This document shows, piece by piece, positions 32,624 to 43,270 of a DNA stretch of 64,000 nt (the first letter of the stretch is position 1; the number at the start of each line of letters is the position of its first letter). Source of the DNA: Amylostereum areolatum (taxonomy: Eukaryota > Basidiomycota > Agaricomycetes > Russulales > Stereaceae); NCBI GenBank assembly GCA_012932865.1, contig SAXG01000034.1, positions 1 through 64,000 of the forward strand. The letters run 5' to 3'. A program made the position numbers and the translations under genes. Below the pieces are notes generated by a model. The model was given only the letters and a program-made list of their open reading frames with translations. It made no database searches and was not told the DNA's origin.

Positions 32624-34488
32624 ATGACCATATCTACCACCCCCGCGCCCAGGAAGAAGCTGCAAGGATACGAGTTTTATCGGCAGGTTCTCGGCAGTCC
32701 AAAACATGTCGTAGCGCCGATGGTCGACCAGAGCGAGCTCGTGCGTGCTTTTCTTCTTTTTCTCCAATTCCAGAAACCGACAATATTCTTTCATAGGCGT
32801 GGAGGACATTGTCCAGGCGATATGGTGCTCAGGTGAGCGTGGTCGGCTCACGGACGGTCGCCCCTGCTCAACACGTCTCAAGCTAGTTTATACACCCATG
32901 ATCAATGCGAAGGTGCGTGGCTGACACAATACCCCGAAACCCTGCCGTCTGTCTCCGCGAAGCGCGATGACCGCCCTCGTCTCCATCGACACTCGGTTTT
33001 TATCTTGGGCCTACGTCGACATCTCCTCACACCTTTCCTCCCGTAGATGTATGCCGACAACGAGCGCAAATCTTACCGCGAACTCCAATTCAACACCCAG
33101 TTCGGCGAAGAGGGCGGTCCGGCTGACCGCCCGCTCATCGTCCAGTTCTGCGCCAACGACCCCGACAAGCTGCTCGCCGCCGCCAAGGCGCTCGAGCCCC
33201 ACTGCGACGCGGTCGACATCAACCTCGGGTGCCCGCAGGACATCGCCAAGCGCGGACACTACGGCGCGTTCCTGCAGGACGACTGGGACCTCATCTACAA
33301 CCTCAGTACGTGGACGATCACCCCCGCTCGCGACGACGGACGATGCGCTGACGGCTTTCGGTGGACACAGTCCACACCCTGCACGAGAACTTGTCCGTGC
33401 CCGTGACCGCCAAGTTTCGCGTCTTTCCGACCGTGGAGAAGACGGTCGCGTACGCGCAGATGCTCGAGCGCGCCGGGGCGCAGATCCTCGCCTGCCACGG
33501 CCGTCTGCGCGAGCAGCGCGGGCAAAACGCGGTGCGTTCCTCTCCCCCCTCCCTCTGTGCCCCTTCACTGTGCCCTCCCCTCACCGCTTTCCCCCTCAGG
33601 GTCTGGCGGACTGGGACAAAATCCGCGCCGTCAAGCAGGCCGTCTCCGTTCCCGTGTTCGCGAACGGCAACATCCTGTTTCATTCCGATATCGCGCGCTG
33701 TTTGGAGGCGACGGGCGCGGACGCGGTCATGTCCGCCGAGGGCCAGCTGTACAACGCCGCGCTCTTCGCGCCAGCTACCCCTCTCCCGCCCCTTCCCTCT
33801 TCCTCCTCTTCCTCCTCCTCTTCTTCCTCTACACCCACCACCGCCTCTCCATCGACCCCGCCCACGCCTTCCAACCTTCTCACCGCCCCCTACGATACAG
33901 GCCTGCACCCCCGCCTGGCCGCGCTCGCGCATGAATACCTTACCATCGTTTCCTCACAAAAAACGCCCACGTCCCCCAGCGCGATCAAGGGCCACCTCTT
34001 CAAGACGCTGCTCCCCGCGCTTGCCGTGCACACCGACCTGCGCGCGCGTCTCGGGCGCGTCTCGGGGCCGCTGGGGGACATGCTGCCGGTCTGTTTTGCG
34101 ATCGTGCGGGAGGTGGAGGAGCGGGTGGAGGCGGACGAGAGGAGGGCCGTGGAGGAGGGGACGGTGTTGGACGAGGAGAAGAGCGTAGTGGAGGGCACGG
34201 GCGTGAAGAAGCTCCCGCATTGGCTCGCGCAGCCGTACGTGCGCCCGCCGCCCAAAGCGAAGGCGGCACCAGCGGAAGGCGAGTGTTTCCGCTGAACCGT
34301 CTCCGCGTCGCGACTGACCGTCGGGAGTAGATCGTGCGGCGACGGCGAAGACCCAGGCGGCGGCGGGGGAGAAGCGCGCGCGTTCGGAACGCACGCCCGA
34401 GCTGGAGGGGGGCGAGGACGAGCTGAAGCGGGCGAGGGTCGAGGCGGACGTTCCTCCGGAGGCGACACCGGGAGTGGTCTACGGCTAG
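32624..34488 (+). CDS. DUS1: tRNA-dihydrouridine(16/17) synthase (Dus1)
   Basis: Seven exons (32624-32740, 32797-32832, 32883-32912, 33047-33305, 33371-33531, 33600-34278, 34331-34488) encode 479 residues. The enzyme is an FMN-dependent reductase of uridines 16 and 17 in the tRNA D-loop. FMN-barrel motifs appear in order: [43 protein letters not shown] with the catalytic Cys, [43 protein letters not shown] poly-Ser/Thr/Pro insertion (about 33800-33890) separates the barrel from the C-terminal helical region ([10 protein letters not shown]). The tail is Lys/Arg/Glu-rich. The last intron appears to be GC-AG (AAG|GCGAGT...GTAG), needed to reach the stop at 34486. Confidence 0.9.
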
Positions 34489-34784
34489 GCGTACAGACTA
34501 CGGTCGATTTCCTCGTGACTACATGTTATGAGAAGCCACACATCGCTTGCATACATCCAAAGCGTGAACGACCCGCATCAAAGAGCGCGAACGTCGATGG
34601 AAAGTAGTATTTGGATTACAGGTAGCAAGCATCGTATGGAAGAACACGATCCAAGCTGGAGCCGCACACGAGAACAAGGAGCAGGAGGTAAGTGATACGC
34701 TGTTCACGCATCCTGCCGATATGGCGGCTACGCAGCCCCGTTTCATTCTGACTTTCCATTTCCCTTACCTCAATCATCAAAAGG

Positions 34785-35035
34785 ATGGCTCTACGCTTTC
34801 ACCCCGTCCTTCTTCCCTCGGAATGCCATCCAGTGACGTCCTCGCAGATGCCCCCGGCGAATGCTGCATCCAGATCGTCCCCCACGAAGACGAGGCCCAC
34901 AGCATCTTCATTGATCCCAGCGGACTTCAAACTGACGTCTCGCCCCCACATCAGACTGGACCCTCCGCACTTGAGCCTGCACGGTATGACAGGATCCTGT
35001 TCATGTTCTCCAATGTCTTTAGTCCCTTTTTCGCA
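34785..35035 (+). pseudogene. Truncated duplicate of the dienelactone hydrolase 5' end
   Basis: From the leader (ttcaccccgtcctt) through ATG 34823 and about 65 codons (VLADAPGECCIQ, ARYDRILFMFSNVF), the sequence follows the first exon of the hydrolase at 38185-39336, at roughly 80% identity by eye. Similarity ends at about GTCCC near 35030. The open frame runs on to 35077 with unrelated codons. It lacks the catalytic Cys, Asp and His regions and is in the opposite orientation to its parent. Confidence 0.8.
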
Positions 35036-35781
35036 ACAAGGAAAAGTGGCCATGAAACAGGGGGGTCCACGCCATAAACCTCATGTTGGATGACCTTGTG
35101 GCAATAGTCCGACAAAGCACGACAGGCTATGCGGTCACGCGCCCCCCGATCCTAGGATGAGATGCAATCATCAGTATAAGTATAAGGTAGGTAATGATAG
35201 GACTTACGTGAAGTGCGAAAGCTGCCTCAAGGACATTAATGTGTGCTTTCATCTCCTGCACTTCACCCTTGAGGACACGGACATCCTTCTTGAGGATGCG
35301 GTTATTGTCCTTGAGGATGCGGTTATTGTCCTTGTGGATGCGGTTATTGTCCTTGAGGATGTGGTTAGTGTCCTTCTTGAGGACATTGAGTTCATTTTCG
35401 AGACATTCGAAACGGAGACTAATCTTATCCATTGGAGTTGTGACCCCATCAGTGTTATCCGAATGAATTACTGGTGGAATTAATCAGGTCAGTACATGAA
35501 AATTTCACAACAGAGATGGACACACCTTGAGGGATTGTAGGTGATGCCTGTTCATCTATCCGAACCTCTGTCTTCACCTTCACCTCCTGTTTCATCCTTT
35601 CCCTCTGCTGCTTCTTCTTCTTTGTTTTCACACCTGAGCGCGACTGTTGTGGGGCTGTAGAATGATCTGCTTCCTGCGAGAGCCCCAATGCGCCGTGATG
35701 ACCGGCCTGGTCTGAGTCCAATGGAGTAATGCCCTCGGGTAGGGGGAGGTTCACAGGGAGGAGAGGGTCATTGGTCTGCAT
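34951..35781 (-). CDS. Array-family coiled-coil protein F, C-terminally truncated
   Basis: Exons 35526-35781, 35208-35470 and 34951-35151 code 239 residues. The plan is that of the family at 41-55 kb: acidic/proline N-terminus, a basic stretch (KTKKKKQQRERMKQ), a coiled coil containing five heptad units (KDTNHIL, KDNNRIH, KDNNRIL, KDNNRIL, KKDVRVL) encoded by 21-bp repeats, then a last exon beginning DRGARDRIACRALSDYCHKV, like DRDARNYLTRRVLLDYGREY in member A. After about 25 residues the family domain ends and the frame continues antisense through the hydrolase duplicate (to a stop at 34951). About 100 residues of the C-terminal domain are missing. It may be a pseudogene or a shortened protein. 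Confidence 0.6.
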
Positions 35782-36003
35782 GTGAGGAGGGTTTCTTGGG
35801 GGGTGGTAAAGGTTTTTGGTGGTCGGCGGGGAACAGAGGCGAACGAGACACATAGTGAAGCGGCGAGTCGAGTTGAACGTTGAAGAGTTCCGACTCCGAG
35901 CGATAAGTGGGTTATCGTACATTACGTCAGTGAACGGAACTCCTCCATCGTGCCGTTTTGAGTTTCCCTCTCCCTTTCCTCCCACCACCATCTCGACCGC
36001 ACC

Positions 36004-37588
36004 ATGGCAGACGCAACACCGACAGCAATTCAGATCAACATCAAGGGTAAGCACCATCTGCTGTTGGTAGGTATGCACGGGCTCACGAGCGGGCAAAAAT
36101 AGGGCCGAGTGAGCTCAAGCTCCAGATCGACATCAGCACCGACAAGACCGTGCGCGAGCTCAAGCAGGCCATCGCGGACAAGTCGGACGTCGAGGCGGAC
36201 AGGCAGAGGCTCATCTACTCTGGTGCGTCTCCTCACCTTGCCCCGAATGTTCCGCTAACCCATGTTCCTCGTCCAGGCCGCGTCCTCAAAGTCAGTGGTC
36301 TCGAATCTGCCGCCGTGACCCACCCTTACCCTTTTCGTATCTTGCACGACAGGACGAGGACCCGCTATCCAACTACAAGATACAAACGTCGCACACCATC
36401 CACATGGTGAAGGGCGCCGCTCGCGCCGCCGGCGCATCGGGATCCACATCATCCTCGACGACGACGACGACAACACAGCCTCTTCCCCAGATGCAGACCG
36501 GACAGAACGTGCACGACCCCCTCACACAGCTCAACGGCCACCAAGGCTTCGGCGTCATGGGCGGCTTCAACCCGTTCGCGGACATGGGCGTGAACCCGAC
36601 CGATCCTAACATGGTGCGCCACTCGATTCTTTCATCTTTCCATCGCCGCGGTAGAGCGCTCCAACGTCCGCCCATCGGCTTCGCATATGCTCTGCGACGA
36701 TGCCCCGACGAAACGGAGGGAATGCGCGGTCGATCGGACCAGCAGGGTTCGAGCGAGTTTTCCCAACGCACGACGCCTCCCTCGGCGACATCTTTCCCCT
36801 GGTCCCGCTCTCCCCGACTCGCCCTCGACTGACTCGCCCCGAACGCAGCTCCAAAACATGCTCAACTCGCCCGAATTCCTCCAACAAATGTCCACCATGA
36901 TGTCCAACCCCCAAGTCCTCGACCAGATCATCGCCTCCAACCCCCAGTTCGCGCAGATGGGCCCCCAGTTCCGCGAGACGCTCCAGAGCGAGCGCTTCCG
37001 CCAGATGATGTCCGTCCCCCGCCTCCTTCCCGCCCGCCGCGCGCTCACCCCGTCCCGCGCTCCAGCTCCAACCCGGACGCCCTCCGCTCCATGCTCCAAA
37101 TGTCCGCCATGATGCGAGACTCGGGGCTCGGCCCCCAAGGCTTCGGCGGTGCGCCAGCCACAGGCCCAGGCAGCTTCCCCGCCCCCGGCGCCCACGCCGG
37201 TGCGCCCGCTCAGCCCGCCCCTCCCAACCCCAACGCCGCCCCGAATCCGTTCGGCAACTTCCAGTTCGACCCCAGCGCCCTCGCGGGCATCTTCGGCGGG
37301 GGCGCAGGTGGGGCGTTTGGCGCGGGGGCGGGCGGTGCGTTTGGAGCACCCGCGGCGCCGGCGGACACGAGGAGTCCCGAGGAGAGGTTCCAGGTGCAGC
37401 TGCAGGTGCGTTTTTTCTCCCGCTGGCTCTCGTGCGGGCGGGGGCTGATCGGCGTTGCGCGTTGCGCGTTGCAGCAATTGCAGGACATGGGCTTCACCAA
37501 CGCGCAGCAGAACGTGCGCGCGCTGCTCGCGACGGCCGGCAACGTCCATTCCGCGATCGAGTACATCCTCGGCGGGGGCGGGCTCTGA
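36004..37588 (+). CDS. DSK2: Ubiquilin/Dsk2-type ubiquitin shuttle protein
   Basis: Seven exons (36004-36046, 36103-36222, 36277-36290, 36353-36613, 36849-37009, 37066-37405, 37475-37588), 350 residues. The N-terminal ubiquitin-like domain ([43 protein letters not shown]) binds the proteasome. The STI1/Sti1-like region follows ([53 protein letters not shown]), with a Gly/Ala/Pro-rich linker. A C-terminal UBA domain ([29 protein letters not shown]) binds ubiquitin. Exon 3 is a 14-base micro-exon coding RVLK, without which the UBL is broken. The donor of intron 5 is GTCCGT. Start context ACCATGG. Divergent from gene F with 222 bases between. Confidence 0.93.
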
Positions 37589-38184
37589 GGTGTTTATCGT
37601 TTCGAGGACGTGTTCGTGTGTACGGGAGTGCGTGAAATGTAATCTTATTGGCCAATGTATGCGTTTCGTATTGGGAGCCGGGCGGGGCGCGAGTCGTTCG
37701 GCGCAGAGAATAATGATATGGACTATGCATGACGCTCCACACATTCCGGGATCAAAGTTCAGCGCTCCTTCTCATAGAGATGTTTTTGTGCAAGAAGTTG
37801 AAGTTTGGTTATAACAAGCCTTACCAGCCTTTTCATCATTGCGCTCTCTTGCCGGGTCTCTACGTCTCTTGATTATCTCTCAGTCACTCTGCTTCCGTAC
37901 GTGTTTTTGGATTTCTGATGTGTATTTTATCGGGCATTCCCTCTCCTCGCATCTCTTCCATGTAGCATTGTTGTATACCATCCCATCGATCTCCTACACT
38001 GTCGCATAGAATTATTCCGACGATATGATCCATCGAGTGCTTTTCTTCTTTGAAGTTCTACCACAAAACTTTGGCTAAGGGCTCCGATTGAATGTAAGGG
38101 AAAAAACTGGAACCAGGATCACATGACGGGTAGTCGTCGCCTCCGCATCCACAAGCCCCGCTTGCTCCGTCGTACAGGCATCAG
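37589..38184. other. Intergenic between convergent genes
   Basis: 3' flank of DSK2 and of the convergent hydrolase. No RNA gene or coding frame is recognised. Confidence 0.5.
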
Positions 38185-39336
38185 TCACTTGCAAAATCGC
38201 TCGAACCACGCCACGAACCCCTTCGCGCACTCCTCTTTGGCCCACCCTATAAACAGCGTCATTCATCACCCTCACATTGTAGGACCCGAGCAGAAAAAGA
38301 CGGGAACGCACGCTCATGTTCGACGCTCGGATCGGCGCGCGTCGCGAACCCGTGGCGGATGCCGGAGAAGACTTGGAAGTAGTACGTCGCGCGGTGCTCG
38401 ACGAGGAGCTCTTCGGCGCGATGCCGCGCTGGGCGAGGGAACGTGTGGTCCTCCTCTGCGTGCGTGTGCCGTGCGTGCGTCAGCTGGACGTTTTCCCCAA
38501 AGACATACACAAGGCCAGATGTGACGTACCAGCGCATCCGAGGGCGAGGGGCTCTGAAACGCACGCACGTCGAAGACAGTCAGAGTGGGAAGCACGATTT
38601 ACACTCACTCTTGATGTTGCGAAAGTGGTCCTCGGTGAGCATCGCGGGGTGCGCAACGGCTCCTAGACGAAAGACCGAAAGACGTGAGTTCGGGTGAGAC
38701 GATCGCTCGCAGCTACGTCACTCACCCGCCACGAACGCCTCCGTCGCAAGCCCTCTCAGCACATCCGGCGCCCCGAAACAGTACCCCACCGCGACGTATT
38801 TTGTGCTTTCCTTTCCTACACCCTCCGCGTCAGTCTCTCCAAACAAGACGCAGGGAGCAGGGAAGGCCCACGCACCAAACGTTGCCTTCGCGGCGGGGAC
38901 CCACGACGCCACAGTCTCGTCTGCGCGCGCACGCATCGGGCCGATCCACGTCCGGATGTTGAAGTCTGGGTTGAGTGGGTATCCGAGCGACTGGACCGGC
39001 GCGCCCTCGAAGTAATCCGGCGAGAGCACCAAGTAGCCTGCACCGCACTCAGTACACATGCTGTGAACTTCGCGAAGAGCCGCGCGTACCAAACGACGCG
39101 AAATAGTTCATCACGAGCTGGGTGTTGAGGTAGGAGGGACCGAAGACGTCGGAGAACACGAACAAGATCCTGTCGTACCGCTCAGGTTGGCTAGGACCAG
39201 TCTGGGGCGGCGGGCGTGAGATGTAGGTTTGGAGGCCGCCGAGATCAATGAAGGTGCCGCGGGCCTCGCCTTCGTGGTGGATGGTCTTGATGCAGCATTC
39301 GCCGGGGGCATCTGCGAGGACTTCGTTGGATGACAT
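38185..39336 (-). CDS. Dienelactone hydrolase family protein
   Basis: Seven exons on the minus strand from ATG 39336 to TGA 38185-38187. It is an alpha/beta hydrolase with a catalytic Cys in VGYCFGAP, Asp in EEDHTFP, and His in GIRHGFATR, the dienelactone hydrolase triad. Other family segments: SNEVLADAPGECCIKTIHHE, DRILFVFSDVFG, YLVLSPDYFEGAPV, AVAHPAMLTEDHF, WAKEECAKGFVAWFERF. Predicted about 260 residues, normal for the family. No signal peptide, so probably cytosolic. Members hydrolyse enol-lactones from aromatic breakdown or related esters; the substrate here cannot be told. Its first exon has been copied, inverted, to 34785-35035. Confidence 0.88.
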
Positions 39337-41007
39337 TCCGAGGGGTGCAGGACGGGGTGAAAGTGCGGGTGATGACGAAGAGCAGCGCGCAGGATACTTA
39401 TAGTCGCCTACATGAGAAGAGTCAATACACCGCTATAAATGGCGTGTAGGGATATCTCAGGATATCCTCTGCCCATTGAGAGCGTGAGACGGAGGCTTGA
39501 GAAGCTGTTCACGAGGTCAGTGCTGGTCAGTGGTATGCATGGAAAGCACATGTGATACTTACCCTGCCTATCGCCCTTCCGTCCAAGATCCGTGGAATAA
39601 GCGTCGAGTATCTTTTCCACAATCGAGGCAAGGTCGGGATGAAACGGGAGTGCGTGAGAGTGCGTAGGATGCGTGAAAGATCGTGTGTCGGACGTCAACT
39701 TGAAAGTTCAAGTTGGACTCGGACTCGGAGGACGCTCAAGTGCTCCGAGTCCCAAAAGGGAAATACTTTCCCACCACGTGGACCCGCCCCGCTCGAGCTC
39801 TCTCGAATTCACCCCAAATTCACCCATCGTCGATCTCGCCAATTCACCCCCCCCACGCCACGGTTTGCTTTATTTACCACTACATGGCACGCTCTCCTGA
39901 TTCTACTTGTCTATTTCCATGCCGCTGAACATGATTCCGACAATCGACTAAGTTCTAGGACAACCGATCATCGTGCGGATTACTTCTCTCGAAAGATGCA
40001 AAGTTGGGGTTTCTCTAATTCGCTCGCTCGCTCGCCGATTTTTCGAAATGTACGTCGCCAGTTGCTTTCCGGTTCTTTCACTAGTTTCTCTCTACTTTCC
40101 TGACCTCGGCTTCTGAACCACGATTATCTTGCTCCTGCAGAGTGCAGACTCCTCTTCCAGACTCCACGTCTCCCCACGTAGAGCCCACCCGAAAGATCCG
40201 CGATCGGCCGCAGACGCATCGTCTCGTTCAGCACCGCGCGCACGAACTTGCAGACGCGACACGGTCACGTCCAGGGCTCTCTTGACCTCTAACCACCACC
40301 ATCACTTGGGATTGGGGACCCCAAGTGGGTGCGTGGGAGGCCTGGGGAGGCGAGAACCTGGCTTGCCAGGCTCGTCAAAGTCGGCAGCCCTCCGCCGCAA
40401 GCCAGCGACGTATGCGGAACGTCGTTGGTACCCGCAGAACCGAGGCCGTCGACGTGGACGACGGCCCACCCCTCCTACCCACCCCGGTTTCCCCCGCTGA
40501 GTTCTTGAGGCCCAGCAATGTCTGGCTCCCTCTCCTCTATGCGCCAGCGCTGCGAGGCGGCAGTGTGCCTGCAGCTGTCGTCGACGCCCGCTGGTATGGG
40601 GTCCGGTTCTTCATGGGGTTTTGCCCCCCTTCACCGCGCGGCCCCCGCGTGCGGTTCTCCCAACGCGCCGTCTCTTGCCACTCGAGTTCGACGCATCCCT
40701 TCCTTTCAACGACCCTTCCATCCTTCTGTCCGACTCTGTTCTACCATACTTTCCGTTCACCTGTACCCTTCGGGGAGCCGCATTTAGTCTTAGGTACTTG
40801 ACGCGGGATATAAATGTATTCAAAAAAAAAAAAAAAAAGACACGGTCACGTCCCCACCGCGTCAAACTGAGGTTAGGGTTAAGTGGACCAAACAGATGCA
40901 AACAGCGCACGCGGCGGCACAGCAAATATGTTGTCGGTGCCTTCCAAACCCCCAGCTTGCACACTCACTCCCTCCTTGATGATCCCCCCTCATCCTTCGT
41001 CGTCGGC
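39337..41007. other. Intergenic, no gene recognised
   Basis: Contains an A15 run (about 40824) and several frames of 90-210 codons without motifs. A minus-strand segment at 39560-39700 (HPDLASIVEKILDAYSTDLG) looks coding but lacks an ATG and a convincing continuation. Confidence 0.4.
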
Positions 41008-42468
41008 ATGCAAGCGCGAACGATATCCATCTCCACCGATATTCCTCTCGATTTTCAGACCATCTCGCTCCCAGGCTCAGCGCAGGGACACGTACGCCGA
41101 GGACCCCCGCAGTCGATCTCCCAAGTGAGGGCCTCCTTTGCGAAACATGTCAACAAGACGTTCGCTCTTCCTGGGCCGAGCGACATTCCAGAGGATTCCT
41201 TCGTTCCGCACCTCATATATCCAAGTTCGTTTTCTCTGCTGTTGTATTCGCGTGTCCACTAATCCTTGGTGTATATTAGCATCCAACGACGACAACGAAC
41301 TAGATCCCAACCAAACGTTGCAGAGCATAGAGGGAGACCTCAACGGCAACGCGAAGATCCTCTTCAAGATTGACAAGAATTTGAAGGGGGATATCGCTCC
41401 GCGATGCAGTGAGCTCTTCGTCTTATGATCGGTCTCTGCGACGTGTAAGCTTATGCGTGCGACAGGTTTTGAGCTAGGCTCCGAGATCGAGCGTCTGGGA
41501 CAGCAGAACTACGAGCTCAAGGACAACCTGGCAAGTGCGCGAAGGCACGAGCTGATCCTGGAGGAAGAAGCCGTTGGTGCGTTTCCCTGTCGTTCCTACG
41601 CCATCCACGCCATGACTCATCGCTCTCCAGAGACACAGAGGTCCAACCGAAAGACCTATAAGAAAGGGAAGAAGGGTGGGAGGAATGGGAAGAGCTCGCC
41701 AGGACTGCATGAAACCGGCAACGGTGCGCCATTCTCTCTTCTGATATCTGCATTCGTGCTGACCGCGTTTCACGCGCCATGCACAGCGGTAGAACTCGCT
41801 GCCAGCGTTATGATGCTTCAGGCGGGCTTAGCTCAGGAGAAGATGGCGCGCAAGGCGGACCTAGAGGACGAACGAAGGGACCGTAAGGAAGAGATGGAGC
41901 AGGTGAAGGCACAGCATGCGGAGGAACTGGCATCCCGGGACAAAGAGATAGCGTCGATGAAGTGCAAGCTACAAGACCTCTACACCGACAATTGCGCGCT
42001 CAGGGAGGCGTTCACAGAAGACGTGAGCCTCCATCCACCCTCTCACTGTTCTCCAGGTTGCTGATCTCCCGCTTTCAGGACCGGGACGCGCGCAACTATC
42101 TCACACGGCGCGTGCTCCTCGACTACGGCCGCGAATACATCCGGGAGACAATTTATGGCCTGCCGAAGAGCACCGATTGGAAGGCGTGGGAAGAGTTCGC
42201 CCAGGGCCAGGGCTTTGACTCGGTGGACGACTTCGTCGCGGAGACGGTCATCCTGTGCCAGAAGCGAGGGGTCGCCCTTTCCGAGGACGCCTTGAGGGCA
42301 ATGTGGCAGTCGAAAATGCGCGCCGCGGGGAACAAGGTCGCTCACGGGAGTGCTACGAAGAGGCACCACTGCGAGCAGGCGATCACGACCCTCCCCAAGA
42401 ACTCGATAGAGCGGAGCGTGTTGACGGAGATCTTCGTTTGCAAGTTTGGCGATGCACCCGTCACTTGA
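41008..42468 (+). CDS. Array-family coiled-coil protein A
   Basis: Six exons (41008-41224, 41280-41408, 41466-41576, 41631-41723, 41787-42022, 42079-42468), 391 residues in one frame. The N-terminal domain has FAKHVNKTFALPGPSDIPED and LFKIDKNLKGDIAPR, shared with E and recognisable in B. A basic segment follows (YKKGKKGGRNGKS, possible nuclear signal), then a strongly charged coiled coil (ERRDRKEEMEQVKAQHAEEL), ending LREAFTED exactly at an exon boundary. The last 390-bp exon holds the C-terminal domain: RRVLLDYGREYIRETIYG, FVAETVILCQKRGVALSEDA, AAGNKVAHG, TEIFVCKFG. I do not recognise the family beyond similar hypothetical agaricomycete proteins. No enzyme motif, signal peptide or membrane helix is seen. 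Confidence 0.8.
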
Positions 42469-43270
42469 AGGCCTGACCGCCAGTGTCCTCGTCGCTCGTC
42501 CGTCCGTTGCTCTTCATCTCGACGTTTTTCTTGCTTTGCTTTGCTGTGCGTTTTCAATATTCTGTAGCCTCTAGAATGTTTTCCTGCTTTCCAATCGTCT
42601 GTTCTTCAACCCTTCGTATCGTGGATTGTGTATGATACAACGGCGCTACGTCCTGCTTCCTGCCAGTGGTCTCGTGTATGTACTGGTATAGCTTCAGCTT
42701 GATTTATTCCTCCCCATATTCTCGCGCTATCGCGTGTACCGTCATCGCTACTGATCTGTAATATAAACTGCTTTCTGTTTACGTTTGAGATCTGATAGCT
42801 TCATGAGACCTGGATCGTTCAAACGCTCAGCGCTCACTGCAGTGACTGGGGGATATGTCAGTGCGAGAGCGAACTTGAACCTTCGTCCAGACTCCAAAGG
42901 ACCGATGAACATACAGTACACCTGCAATTGCTCGTAGACAAGGGGCTCAATACATATCTGAAAAAGAGTACAAGGTTTTCTTGTCGGACGTCCTCCATCG
43001 TCATTGTTTCGTCGTGAACACTGAGTACTGATACTAAACGTACTGAAAGTTAGAACATTGAAACGTTGACAGGACTCCGAGATCCGAGTCGCCGCCGCAG
43101 CGAGGGGCTGTTTACTGACGTAATTTCTGAGATAACTCACTTATCCAACTTGGACGGCGAACCACGATCGGAAGGCTCTTGGCTCCTACCTTCATCGCTT
43201 TTCCAGTCACCCTCTCACCAAATCCCTCCGTACATATCGAAACCTACACTTCCTACCCCATCTTGCTAGC
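42469..43270. other. Spacer between A and B
   Basis: A minus-strand frame around 42900 (QVYCMFIGPLESGRRFKFAL) has protein-like character but no start, motif or splice partners that I can support. Confidence 0.4.

Noticed and set aside
33011..33932. Long minus-strand frames opposite DUS1
   Set aside because: Antisense shadows of a GC-rich coding sequence, with no domain.
36606..37744. Minus-strand frames of 247 and 370 codons opposite DSK2
   Set aside because: Shadows of the Gly/Ala/Pro-rich DSK2 linker; no ATG context or motifs.
39408..39698. 96-codon minus-strand frame with IVEKILDAYSTDLG
   Set aside because: Begins at a non-ATG codon, and splice continuations give only about 70 residues with no match.
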